Assembly (NCBI GenBank): GCA_033032175.1
Contig: CM065318.1
Span: forward strand, 6,448,001-6,512,000
Reading direction: 5' to 3'
DNA length: 64,000 nucleotides
Source of the DNA: Saturnia japonica
Lineage: Eukaryota; Arthropoda; Insecta; Lepidoptera; Saturniidae
The notes beneath the pieces are model-generated. The model was given only the letters and a program-made list of their open reading frames with translations. It was not told where the DNA came from and made no database searches. This document shows, in pieces, positions 1 through 9,901 of the stretch. How positions within the stretch are numbered: the first letter of the stretch is position 1; each line of letters opens with the position of its first letter. A program made the translations under genes and the position numbers.

Positions 1-1729
1 CAAAATTAAATGCAACGTGCTCCGTGAGGCGGTGCACTTGATGAGTGCAAGAATATCTAGCACGGAAACCGAATTGCTCAGGCGGATAGAGGTCTTTCTC
101 CTCTATTACTGACTTGAGACGGTTCAGAAGGATCCGCTCGTACATTTTCCCTAAAGTATTTAGGAGACTGATCGGGCGATAGCTGTCGGGAAGCGACGCG
201 CTCTTGCCGGGCTTACGGATACCTATGACTATGGCCTTTTTCCAGGCGGCTGGAAAATGGCAGTGGGCTATGGCTACATTGAAGATGCAGACCAAAAGAG
301 CTATGAGGCGATCGGGAAGAAGTCTAAGTACTTCATTCCTGATCCCGTCGGGACCTGGTGCTTTTCTAAGCTTAAGGCTTTTTATAATGGAAAGAACCTC
401 CTCAGACGTGACTGGGGACAGGGAGTCTGTCGCGGGGAGCTTATCCAGCTCCCGCACGCATCCATCGATACCCTCGACCCGGTCGGTATTTGCATCGACA
501 CTGTTCGGAGAGCACTGGCTCTCCAAACAAGTAGCGAGGCACTCCGCCTTGTCGCTGCTATCGAAGGCGAGCGGTATACCGGGACCCCTCTCGAGGGGGG
601 GCATAAGATAAGAAGCCTCTATTTTGAGGCTGTGAACTAATTTCCAGTAAGCCAGATGCGACGGCCTTAGCCCTTCGACGAGGGCGTCCCATCTGTGACT
701 TCTGAGTTCTAATATACGGGCTCTAACCGATCTTTGAAGTGCGCGTAAACGTGCGCGGTTTTCCTCGGTCGGATAGTGGTCGTGCGCACGAGTCGCCGCG
801 TTCTTTTCCGTCAACAACGCCCGCACGTCGGCAGGGAGTACGAAGCGGCGATCGCTCGCCTCTTCGACCTCTCTCGAGGCCTCTCCGATGCCGGCCTGCA
901 GGTGGTCGACCAGGGAATCGATCGCGAGATCTACGTCCGCAACGGACCCCAATACGTCCGGGATCCTATCTAAGCTGGACGAGGACGGCCTGTCCGCAAG
1001 ATAATGTTTTAGCTTGGCATAGTCAACCACTTGGACCGAAGGAGGGCTAGAGTCGTCTGGTTGACCTAGCTGCATGATGACCGGACGGTGGTCGGAGTCG
1101 AGCTCGTGTACGACCCGAATGAGTCGTAACCGAAGCGCGATACCTTTAATGAGAGCTACATCAAGCACTGTCGGCATACAGTTGTCTTGAAAGTGGGTGG
1201 GAGTGGGTGGCGCTATGACATCAAAGTTTAGCACGTTCGTTAGCTCTTCGAGTTTAACCCCATTACTGGAGTCTCTCCAATTGCCAAACGAAGTGTGTCC
1301 ACAATTGAGGTCACCCGCTATAATGACCGATTCACCGAGCGAAAGTAGCTTTTCTAGGTCAGACCTGAGAGGCTCTTTCCTCGGCGAGAGATAAACTGAG
1401 ACTAACGTTATGGACGGGTGGTCGGTCATTCCTAGTCTACACACGGATACTTCCATATTGGTAAGTATCGGAGGATCTACCGGCGTACAATATAACGATC
1501 GTTTGTAATAAATGAGAGTGCCGCCCCCGCGGCCGGCCCGGTCATTTCTTACAATATTGTAGTTCGCGATTTTTGGATCACGTTTAGCACGCTTTAAGAG
1601 CGTCTCCTGCACTAAAAGAACATCTACTTGGTGATCTTTAAGAAAGGTCGCGACGAGATCACGCTGCGGAAGTAGGCTTCGCGCGTTAAAAAATGAAAGA
1701 TTTAACGCTTTCGGTTTAAACTTAGCCAT
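1..1729 (-). CDS. LINE ORF2 (endonuclease plus reverse transcriptase), partial
   Basis: This is the ORF2 polyprotein of a Jockey-type LINE. It nicks target DNA and reverse-transcribes the element RNA at the nick. The ATG at 1729-1727 opens a frame that I could follow without a stop to the window edge (about 576 codons). Visible motifs are an apurinic-type endonuclease (NARSLLPQRD near the start, VQETLL, GDLNCGH, SDHRP) followed by early reverse-transcriptase blocks (KAPGPDGI, YRPISLLNTLGK, GFRARYSCTHQ). The catalytic YADD block would lie outside the window. ORF1 ends nine bases upstream of this start, which suggests coupled or reinitiated translation. Several plus-strand ORFs here are shadows. 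Family assignment to Jockey rests mainly on the ORF1 type. Confidence 0.85.
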   Translation of the reverse strand, partial: MAKFKPKALNLSFFNARSLLPQRDLVATFLKDHQVDVLLVQETLLKRAKRDPKIANYNIVRNDRAGRGGGTLIYYKRSLYCTPVDPPILTNMEVSVCRLGMTDHPSITLVSVYLSPRKEPLRSDLEKLLSLGESVIIAGDLNCGHTSFGNWRDSSNGVKLEELTNVLNFDVIAPPTPTHFQDNCMPTVLDVALIKGIALRLRLIRVVHELDSDHRPVIMQLGQPDDSSPPSVQVVDYAKLKHYLADRPSSSSLDRIPDVLGSVADVDLAIDSLVDHLQAGIGEASREVEEASDRRFVLPADVRALLTEKNAATRAHDHYPTEENRARLRALQRSVRARILELRSHRWDALVEGLRPSHLAYWKLVHSLKIEASYLMPPLERGPGIPLAFDSSDKAECLATCLESQCSPNSVDANTDRVEGIDGCVRELDKLPATDSLSPVTSEEVLSIIKSLKLRKAPGPDGIRNEVLRLLPDRLIALLVCIFNVAIAHCHFPAAWKKAIVIGIRKPGKSASLPDSYRPISLLNTLGKMYERILLNRLKSVIEEKDLYPPEQFGFRARYSCTHQVHRLTEHVAFNF

Positions 1730-1738
1730 TGAAAGGCC

Positions 1739-2998
1739 CTAATTTTTATTACTACTCGCCTCGCGATCGAGACGTTGTAGTGTCTCTACGAGGCGGGGGA
1801 ACGCGCAAGCGGTCTTGATGAGACCGAAGCGCTCCAAATGGTCGTTGTATTCGATGAGCTCGCGGATATCGTGCTCGCGGGTGAGCAGTATCATTAGGTC
1901 GTTACTATTGACGACAGTGTTAGCGGGCGCGCGGGGCGCAGGAGCGCGGGGCGCGGGAATATCCATAGCCATAAGGGGCTGTGGATTGGGGCGGCGGGGG
2001 CCCCATGCGTTCTGCGATGAACGCACGGGTTGCGGTTGCACCACGCGGGGTGCGGAGGGGCCGGCGGCGGCCGGGAGCTGGCGCGGGACCGGCAGCGCGG
2101 GAAATTCCCCTGACGCCAGCAGGGGTTGCGCTTTGTGGGCTGAGGCGGGGGGCGCCGCCCGGGGGGCCGCCTGCCTCTGTGTACGTGGCCGCGTGGTACG
2201 CGGGGCCTTGGGGCAACCGCGATAATTCGCGGGATGCCCCTCCTCCCCGCATAACACGCAGCTCGGGGGGACGACGGAGTCACGCTCGCGCGTGCACTCC
2301 CGTGTGGGGTGGTCCTCTCGGCACTTTACGCACCGCGGACGAGAATGACAGTTACGGGCAGCGTGCCCGTACAGCTGGCAGTTGTGGCACTGCGCAGGCT
2401 GGGGGTTTTTGTGTGGGGGCTCCACGTTAATCCCGGAGAGCCCGCACACCGTCTCTAGCTGGAAGATGGCCTTTCCCTCGGGGGAAAGGTCCAATATGGC
2501 CACTACCATTTGTAGTGGCCGCTTATCTTTACTGTACATCCGGTGTACATCCCGGATGGGATAACTTTGCTCCTTGAGCGAGGAGCACACCTCCGACGGG
2601 TCGAGCTCCACCGGAATGCGGCGGATGACCACTCGGAGGACGCGCTCCTCCGCGAGCGAATACGTATAAAATTGCAGACCTTTCTGCCGGAGGAGGGTGG
2701 TTAGTTTACGGTGAGTTTCCAAAGAACTCACCGAAATAGAAATCCCGTTGACTATGTTTCTAGCCTTGTGGTAGTCGAGTTTGAGTCTGCGCATCTCATT
2801 GCAGACTCCCATCCAGGCTGCCTTGTCCCGGATTATGATTGGAGGTGGGGCACGCTCTTTTTTCCCGCCGGCGGGCGCGGGGAGCTGGGAGGACGCGGGG
2901 GCGGCGGCGCCCCTGACTACTGCCTTAGCTATTACCTTAGGCCGGTTCTTGTATATATACTCAACGATAGAGTTAATTTCTATAGCGCAATTTAGGAT
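1739..2998 (-). CDS. LINE ORF1 (Gag-like zinc-knuckle RNA-binding protein), 5'-truncated
   Basis: This is a nucleic-acid-binding ORF1 protein that packages LINE RNA. Three CCHC knuckles are present: CHNCQLYGHAARNC, CVKCREDHPTREC and CVLCGEEGHPANYRGC. They follow a Jockey-type PRE_C2HC region (VVIRRIPVE, PLQMVVAILDL). An internal Met lies at 2812, but the frame is open upstream to about 2998 through a Pro/Ala-rich stretch (SSQLPAPAGGKKERAPPP) matching the copy at 16355-18352. The real N-terminus was therefore lost by truncation and no genuine start is visible. The stop TAG lies at 1739-1741. The C-terminal helical tail (LIEYNDHLERFGLI) is shared with the other copy. Confidence 0.85.
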   Translation of the reverse strand: MLNCAIEINSIVEYIYKNRPKVIAKAVVRGAAAPASSQLPAPAGGKKERAPPPIIIRDKAAWMGVCNEMRRLKLDYHKARNIVNGISISVSSLETHRKLTTLLRQKGLQFYTYSLAEERVLRVVIRRIPVELDPSEVCSSLKEQSYPIRDVHRMYSKDKRPLQMVVAILDLSPEGKAIFQLETVCGLSGINVEPPHKNPQPAQCHNCQLYGHAARNCHSRPRCVKCREDHPTRECTRERDSVVPPSCVLCGEEGHPANYRGCPKAPRTTRPRTQRQAAPRAAPPASAHKAQPLLASGEFPALPVPRQLPAAAGPSAPRVVQPQPVRSSQNAWGPRRPNPQPLMAMDIPAPRAPAPRAPANTVVNSNDLMILLTREHDIRELIEYNDHLERFGLIKTACAFPRLVETLQRLDREASSNKN

Positions 2999-3099
2999 AG
3001 TAGGAAGCTACTTATGTGGCTCGATAGATGTCGCTATGTGTCGCTACGTAGTTGTGTCGATGCGTTGAAGCGTCAGTTGCGGCGAGAGATGTCGCTACA

Positions 3100-3234
3100 C
3101 CGAGGTTCGACCAATTGGCACTCTTGAGCTTGTTGCCACGCTTTCACGGCTGAGTGCCTACCGCGCTCGCCCCCAAGCTGAGTGAAGCTGTCAAAGCCCC
3201 TAACGGCCTCTAATGGCCAGATCGAAAAAAATAC
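3100..3234 (+). repeat. 3' end fragment of a Jockey-type LINE
   Basis: The words GGCTGAGTGC and CCGCGCTCGCCCCCAAG recur, in the same order, in the 3' untranslated region of the copy at 15615-18960 (there on the minus strand). The fragment ends in a short A run near 3226-3233. It is in plus orientation, opposite to the ORFs just to its left. Confidence 0.6.
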
Positions 3235-3249
3235 TTGTAACTTGTATGA

Positions 3250-3415
3250 GACCGAAGATTTCTCAAGTGGAGACTATGAACCAAAAGATGCAGCGTGAGC
3301 AGACCCGTCCCAAGTTGGGTTCATGACCTGGTAAAAATTGCGGGAATCCAGCATATGCGAGCTGAGCGCAAGACCGATCTTTGGGAGAAATCTATGTCCA
3401 GCAGTGGACCTTTCA
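3250..3415 (+). repeat. RTE-type LINE, decayed 3' end of the ORF
   Basis: The stretch carries the typical tail of lepidopteran RTE elements: a degraded 'trial-by-nuclease' end with GCAAGACCGATCTTTGGGAG and TATGTCCAGCAGTGGACC. Related debris lies at 31830-32225, 36385-36620 and 37690-37990. It is non-coding and heavily decayed. Confidence 0.5.
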
Positions 3416-3419
3416 ATTG

Positions 3420-3952
3420 AATGTATGGAGCTCTAATAATTGGGATGAAATTTTGTATTCAGATAATGTTTTGGGTAAGTGCAAAACTCACTGCCCACCC
3501 TAGAAAAATCGACAGTATTGATGGAATAGGTATACCGTTAAGATACATTTACCTATTGACCTTGAATACAAGACCCATTACTTATCTAATCCAAGGATTC
3601 CTTGCAGATTATTAGATATCTCACACACTTTAATTAAATAAACGTTTAGATTTCTAAATTTCTTAGTCCGGCGTTACAAAGGAGTATTTTTCAAGAGCAT
3701 GAAAAATAAATTCTTCGCTCAAAACCGCTCTCAGTACATTTATCGCACCATAGAGTATAAACGTATTTTTGCTCTCACAATTTTATTTCAACGGCGTTTT
3801 GTGTCATTAAAGTCTGCAAAAACGACTTCTTAAAAAAATATAAGAAGAACTAGATTACATTCCTTATGTAAGTATTGTGATTCCATTTATATAAGTCACC
3901 TAAATACATTTATAAAAAAATTATCTGTACTTATTACTCATTTACATATAAT
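3420..3952. other. AT-rich spacer
   Basis: No supported coding region, RNA gene or repeat was recognised. A 64-codon plus-strand ORF at 3421-3615 has no recognisable features. Confidence 0.4.
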
Positions 3953-4436
3953 ATGATAAAGCGAAAAAGTTTTTTGTTTGTGTGTTTGTTTAATCACGCT
4001 AATCTCAGGAACTACCAGTCTGATTCAAAAAAATATTTTTGTATATGATAGCCAGTCTCTCCAGAAATAGTATAGGTTCTTTAAGATTAGGCTAAAACTC
4101 TCAAATACCCTTAAATATTGATTTTTGTTACGTAAGTCGGAAGTCGAGGCCCTCACGAACTGCTTTAACCGCGTGCGCTGGCGTTATCGTTAATTATACG
4201 GAAATACAATGTTCTATAATAATATTGGTACTTAGTATATCTAAAAAAAAAGCCAGCGATAGCATATGCCTATCTCTTATACATAAGCAAGAATAATAAT
4301 AGTTTCGGAGATAATGAAAAATTAATATAATTTGTACTTGCGGGAAGAACAATTATGACAGACTACATGGGTGCGTTGGCGGCGCGGTGTTTTTGCGGAT
4401 AAAATTAACACGGGTGAAACCGTGGGGCACAGCTAG
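3953..4436 (+). repeat. Interspersed repeat family A, longest copy
   Basis: The start shares GAACTACCAGTCTGATTC and the T/G-rich lead TTTGTTTGTGTGTTTGTTTA with 7486-7700, 13557-13775 and part of 43081-43405. The right end has the common insect repeat ending GGTGAAACCGTGGGGCACAG. No coding capacity was seen. The class (SINE, MITE or Helitron-like) cannot be decided here. Confidence 0.6.
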
Positions 4437-4687
4437 TTATTTCATAAAATTTAAAACGTCATTCCTTGTCAGAGTTGCTGTTATAAATGCATTGAAATTT
4501 CCTCTGACGGTTATTAAAATTACAACAATATAATAGAATAATTATTAAGAGCGGTATATATACTACAACTATATACTGTATGGGTTGAAATTACGTGGAT
4601 AAATATATACTTTATCAGTAGTTGGCTATATTCGAAGGTGGTAGGAATTCCACACTGTCTTTACGTAAAACTATTGAGTTAGTGCTC

Positions 4688-4935
4688 GTTAGGTTCATTT
4701 CAATGAATAGTTGGATGTTAGCAATTGATCAGGGTCTCATGATGGAACCAGAAACCGATCACAGGAACACCTAAATGCCTTAAAGCAAGAATATTGTGTT
4801 TATACTCATTAGCTTCGTCACAGTGAATATTTGGTTGCCAGCACCTGATCAAGGTCTCAACGTGAAGCAACGAACTGGTCACAAGAACCCTTCAATGCCT
4901 TAACGCAAGAACATTAAATATGTATTCGTTAGGGA
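4688..4935. repeat. Degenerate tandem repeat, period about 119 bp
   Basis: Two adjacent diverged units (about 4688-4806 and 4807-4926) share TCRTTAG, GATCARGGTCTCA, GGTCACAAGAAC-like and AATGCCTTAA blocks in the same order. A third unit starts at about 4927 and breaks off. The function is unknown. Confidence 0.6.
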
Positions 4936-5197
4936 CAATCCAAAAGAAAATTACTGTGACGGGTTTAATCCCACGTGTAAGGTGGTCGCGATCCCTACCA
5001 TTCCAACATATTACTGAGAATACTTACAACAGCTGATTCCTGACCGCGACATACAAGATCTATATCCATCTAAGTGTGCCACTATGACTGGTGTATGGTA
5101 GTCACGATCCAGTCAGACGCAATCCTATTACCCAGAACATTTTCCTTTCATATCGTTTTTTTTACAATTAATATTACAGTCGAAAACGCAGTCACCT

Positions 5198-5461
5198 TTA
5201 AGCCGATTATACACGCTACGGTCTACCAGAGATATTTTAAGTGAGTCTGCACAGGTAGACCGGGGTGTGTATTGGAATAGACTCCTTAGTTTTTTAACCC
5301 GCTCAGGCGAGCAGTTTAAAATCGATAATAAACTTTTCTGAGTGACAATGGTAAGCCTGTGCATCCATACGTGCCTATACACGCTACGAAGTTCGATCGA
5401 CCTGCGCAGGCACACCTGCACAGGTAAACCTTTTCGGTAGATCATAGCGTGTATGGCAGGC
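5198..5461. repeat. Two adjacent related foldbacks
   Basis: The first hairpin pairs ATACAC and CGGTCTACC (5209-5227) with GGTAGACCG and TGTGTAT (5254-5272). The second pairs TATACACGCTA (about 5376-5386) with TAGCGTGTAT (5445-5454), enclosing the palindrome CCTGCGCAGG (5401-5410). They share TATACACGCTACG and GCACAGGTA words, so they look like two copies of one hairpin unit. A 117-codon minus-strand ORF across the region (5128-5481) is not convincing as a gene. Confidence 0.55.
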
Positions 5462-5499
5462 ATAAAAATAAAAAGAGTCAAAGCTCTAATGTTCAGTCA

Positions 5500-7485
5500 T
5501 TAGGAACTTGGTTCTATTGAGTCACTAGTTCGGCTCTATAACCAAAACCGCGGACAACAGATGACAACTTAAAGTGAAAATGTTTGTTCGTTACACGGTG
5601 CATACGAGTGTTTGTATAACGACATAAACGCTACTAAGAAATATAAAGCTAATTTCCTTTCGGCTACAATGTACTTCTAATCGTTAATGCGATAATAGTC
5701 TCAATAGCTATCCTTCTAATTCTACTATTGACTGAAATTTCATGATGCAGCTAGGGAGTCAGAAGCATTCACAGAGTATGAGGGAAGGGTATGAGTAGCA
5801 CCAAAGACATTCACAAAGTACGAGGCACGATTAATTCACCGATATTGAATTTGAATACAAGTACATATCTGTGACTTTTTATAATTATTGGTTTTCTTAT
5901 ACGAAATGTAATGCTAAAGGGGTCACAGGCACAGGATAATATAATATAAAACCGTTCAACTTCTATGTACAAATTCCTTGCCCTTTAAAATAAAATGTTT
6001 TAACTTGGTATTCCCAAATATATACAGCACACAAAAACAGCCGACGGGAGTGTACAACAATACTTTTACGCACACTAGGCTGGCGAAGCTGTGCTTGTTC
6101 GGTTGAATGTTATCGGTCTCAAGGTGATACGATATCTAGACGTTTATTTATTCAAAGATCTGACATTAGATAAAATTTCAAATCGAATGAAAATTACCAG
6201 AACCGAAACAACCATAGTCTAACCATTACAATTAAACTAACACAACTTATAAAATTTAAGATAAATACCTACTTCAAAGTATGATACCTACAGATTTAGT
6301 TTTGATACTTATACGTCTACCACCGAAGAATTCACAAAATTTACTTATTGAGGATTTTTTATATTCCTTTGACATTTTTCAACGTATTTATTACCTATTA
6401 TGAGACAGTTTTTAAAACGACGCTGAGACCTACTTGAAATGTTTTACAATTCAAAATTTATATGTTACACTAATAACATTGATGGCTCAATGGTAGGTAC
6501 AACCGGTACAACCATGTATGTTCGCCGAACATGTTCGGATACCGTGTCACTCGAAGTGTGGGTAATAATAGTCACCGATTCCATAATCGCTAATCGCTAC
6601 GCTCTTGACTACTGATAATAAGCGTACCTATTCTCTACCGAAAGAATGTGACTATGAAATATAAGATTTTCTAGTAATATTTATTATTATTATCCTTATG
6701 CCTATTATATTACCTTAAAGAAACTGATTAAATTTTGTTTCGTATTAACAAATTACGGACTGTCGTTAACGTCGAAAAGTTGAAATCGTTAATAATATAA
6801 TCGTACATATCGTATTATCGTAATACATAATATATTAAAAAAATATCACCTAAATGTCATGTACTACAATCACAGATTTTTCTGTATTATTATTTTTTTG
6901 TTAAATAATATTTCCTTAAAAACGTCACTCGATTGACTTTTTAGTTAATTCCAAACACAAAATTATTATAAATACATTTGAATTCTCAAAAATAGGTATA
7001 TAGTTACGATAACATGTATGCAATCGCAGTGACTTACAAGGAACCACTAATATAATACGAATAGGTACATATTACAAAAATTACAAACATAACCGTATGA
7101 TTCTGTTCCAATTGTTTGCTTACTGTGTTACCAACTCAAGTAGTTTTCATACGAAGCAGAGATATACGAAGCCCGACGTTTTTATGTGAGACGCTTTTTA
7201 GGCGATTTTTTTTAATAATCGATTTTTTCATATTTTCTTAAGAAATTTAATTAAAACCTTAAATATTTAGAATCATAATTTTCATAATCAATTTAAATTA
7301 ACATATTTCAATAAAAATACCATTCTTGTACCAAATTTTGTTGTATAGTAAGGTTGAATAAAAAGTAAAGAATATTTTTTTTCCATATTATTGTACGACC
7401 TTTTATCCTCGGAATTTGGTTTTCAAAGTAGGAATATTCTTTAAACTTTTAAAAGTATTATCTATACTATATATTATATAATATA
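5500..7485. other. AT-rich intergenic sequence, nothing recognised
   Basis: No long ORF, splice-consistent exon or clear repeat was found on either strand. Confidence 0.4.
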
Positions 7486-7700
7486 ACAAAGCGGAAGTGT
7501 TTATATGTTTGTTTGTTTAAATACGCTAATCTCTGAAACTACCAGCCTGATTTGAAAAATTCTTTTTGTATACGATAGCTTGATTCATAAGGCATCAAGA
7601 TACACGTCCTAACTAACCTTTAATATTGATTTTTGTAAAGTAAGTCGGAACACGAAGCTCTCCCGAACTGCCTTATCCACGTGCGCTGCGATAATTTTTA
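7486..7700 (+). repeat. Interspersed repeat family A, partial copy
   Basis: Shares the AAAGCGGAA / TTTGTTTGTTTAAA lead, the 'aactaccagcctgatt' block and the TAAGTCGGA / CGAACTGCCTTA block with the copy at 3953-4436. It lacks that copy's right end. Confidence 0.6.
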
Positions 7701-7769
7701 GTTGTGTGTAAATACATGTTGTACAAAAATATTGGGCCTTAGTATAGTATATAGTTTAAATAATTGATT

Positions 7770-8586
7770 TTTTTTACTTAAATAATCGATTTTAAAAATT
7801 CAATTATAATAAAAAAAAATATTTATCGATATTTTTAAAAATAGTTTTTTTTTTCACATCCCTACAACAGCGTACTCTACACACTGTAGTGCTGGGTCTT
7901 TTCTGTTTTTTCGTAAAACGAAACGAAACGCTTTTTTCTTAAGTTCGAGAACAAACTGTACCTACTGAAAAAACGAACATTTGACGTTTAACCTAAAACC
8001 AGTTTTTATTCGTTCCTTCGTTTTTGTTTTTCTTTCACAAACAAATTTGTATTGTATATCGTTAACACTAAGATTCATTGTTGCTTATTCGTTACTTCAA
8101 ATTTAAAGTAGTTTCTTGTAACGGTTTACTGTACATTCAATTATAGTCCTTATCACAATAACTATAGATCTGTTCTATCATAAAATGGTCTCGTTTGTTT
8201 TGAAACTTGTTTTTGTTAAACAGTTAAACAGTTCGTTTGTTTTTCATAGAAGAACTGGTTATTAAAACTGTTTCTGAGCAAAACGCCCAGTACTAGTGCA
8301 TCTATGCATATTGCATAGAACTACTTGTACATCTAATAGTCTGTGCATAGAACTATACAAAGAACATGTGCAGAAAAGTGAACACTATTATCATAGATTA
8401 TTTTTATTACTTAATACTGAGTATTACTGACAATACTGACTATTACTCCTAACATTAAGTTACATCCCCCGGTAGTAAATGTTCTGTGAGTTACATTGAG
8501 TTACATCGTGTTTGGTCTTACCATAGTATTTTTTTTGGTGTTTAGGTACGAGCTAAACTTAGAAACAAAGATAAGAAAGTTTCGCT
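7770..8586. other. Region upstream of FAN1; promoter not identified
   Basis: AT-rich sequence with poly-A/T runs up to the FAN1 start codon. Transcription and 5' UTR elements must lie here or further left. A possible acceptor-like TTTTTTGGTGTTTAG ends near 8545, so a non-coding first exon is possible. No core promoter motif stands out. Confidence 0.3.
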
Positions 8587-9901
8587 ATGAGCCAACGAAA
8601 TACATTATACAATTATTTAAAAATAAAATCACATATTCCTCCAACAATTGAAAAAAACAGTCATAGTAGTAGAAAAAGACCAGGGTCTGCCCTTTCAAAA
8701 ACACCAACAGCAACGGCACCTAAAAAAGCTCTGGTAAATAAAGATGAAGGTGAAACAATAAATCCTATCATTATCAGTGACGATGATGATAGCAATTATA
8801 CTAACTGTGACAGTGCACCAAATCTTCAGGTAGAAATTAGTTTATCACTGCAATCAAAAGATAACTTAACTGAAGCTATGACAATAAAATACCAAAGTAC
8901 ACTCTGTACTTCACAAGAAAAATGTACTTTGTTGCACTTAGCACCACAAGCAAGTGGTGAATTCTTTGGATCTATGACAATAAAAGAAGAAAGTACCCCA
9001 ATAACTTCAAAAGAAAAACCAAAGTTGCTTAATTTGTCACCACAATCGAATGGTAAAATAAGTGAACCCAACACAATAAATCATGATGGTACATTGACCA
9101 CACCAAAAAGAGGATCTAATTCACTTAACTTGATACCACAATCAAATGGTGATCTAAGTACACCTATGACAATAAAAGAAGAAAGTACATTGACAAGGTC
9201 TGCCCTTTCAAAAACACCAACAGCAACAACACCTAAGAAAGCTCTGGTAAATGCAGCTGAAGATGAAACAATAAATCCTATCATTATCAGTAACGATGAT
9301 GATAGCAATTATGCTAACTGTGACAGTGCACCAAGTCTTCAGGAAGAAATTAGTTTATCACTGCAATCAAAAGATAACTTAACTGAAGCTATGACAACAA
9401 AAAACGAAAGTACACTCTCTACTTTACAAGAAAAATCAATTTTGTTCTGCTTAACACCAGAAGCAAGTGGTGAATTATTTGGATTTAACACAATAAAAGA
9501 AGAAAGTACCCCATTAACTTCAAGAGAAAAACCAAAGTTGCTTACTTTGAGACCACAATCAAATGGTAAAATAAGTGAACCCAACACAATAAATCATGAT
9601 GGTACATTGACCACACCAAAAACAGGATCTAAGTCACTTAACTTGACACCACAATCAAATGGTGATTTAAGTAAACCTACGACAATAAAAGAAAAAAGTA
9701 CATTGACAACACCAAAGAAAAACTCTACACCAACTAAAAGTTCACAAGGAATATACTTTTCACCCACCAAGAACCGTTTAGTCACTAATGGAAACAAGAA
9801 AAGAAGCCCAGCTAAGAAGATCGTAGCTCAAAAATTGTTTAAAAATGAAGATATTTCTGAAGATCTGGATTCATCACAGGATGATATGATAGATGATAAA
9901 A
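8587..9901 (+). CDS. FAN1: FAN1 exon 1 (start codon, repeated N-terminal tail)
   Basis: The ATG at 8587 opens 438 codons plus one base; the donor is A|GTGAGT at 9902. The sequence is rich in Ser, Thr, Lys and Pro and looks intrinsically disordered. It contains a 171-codon segment in two tandem copies, and within each copy a roughly 40-residue motif (PQSNG...TIKEEST) recurs. The acidic-flanked IIIS motifs at residues 61-64 and 232-235 resemble SUMO-interaction motifs. Reading on from the donor gives an in-frame stop within 25 bases, so splicing is needed. Confidence 0.88.

Larger units (their letters stand above)
1..3234 (-). mobile_element. Jockey-type non-LTR retrotransposon, 5' part inverted relative to its own 3' end
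   Basis: The minus strand from about 2998 to 1 carries a 5'-truncated ORF1 followed nine bases later by ORF2, which leaves the window. Immediately to the right (about 3100-3234), a plus-strand segment resembles the 3' end of the related copy at 15615-18960 and ends in a short A-rich run. This order, inverted 5' part then direct 3' part with a tail, is what twin priming produces during LINE insertion. Two independent insertions could also give it. The element is GC-rich against AT-rich surroundings, as is the second copy. Confidence 0.7.

Noticed and set aside
204..1394. Several plus-strand ORFs
   Set aside because: They are shadows of LINE ORF2, which is open on the minus strand through the same stretch with clear endonuclease and reverse-transcriptase motifs.
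1815..2430. Plus- and minus-strand overlapping ORFs in the GC-rich part
   Set aside because: GC-rich shadows of the LINE ORF1; no knuckle or domain in those frames.
5128..5481. 117-codon minus-strand ORF
   Set aside because: It runs across hairpin repeats, has no recognisable domain, and the amino-acid content looks random.
8826..9797. Four minus-strand ORFs in two repeated pairs
   Set aside because: Antisense shadows of the duplicated FAN1 exon 1; they repeat only because the exon does.
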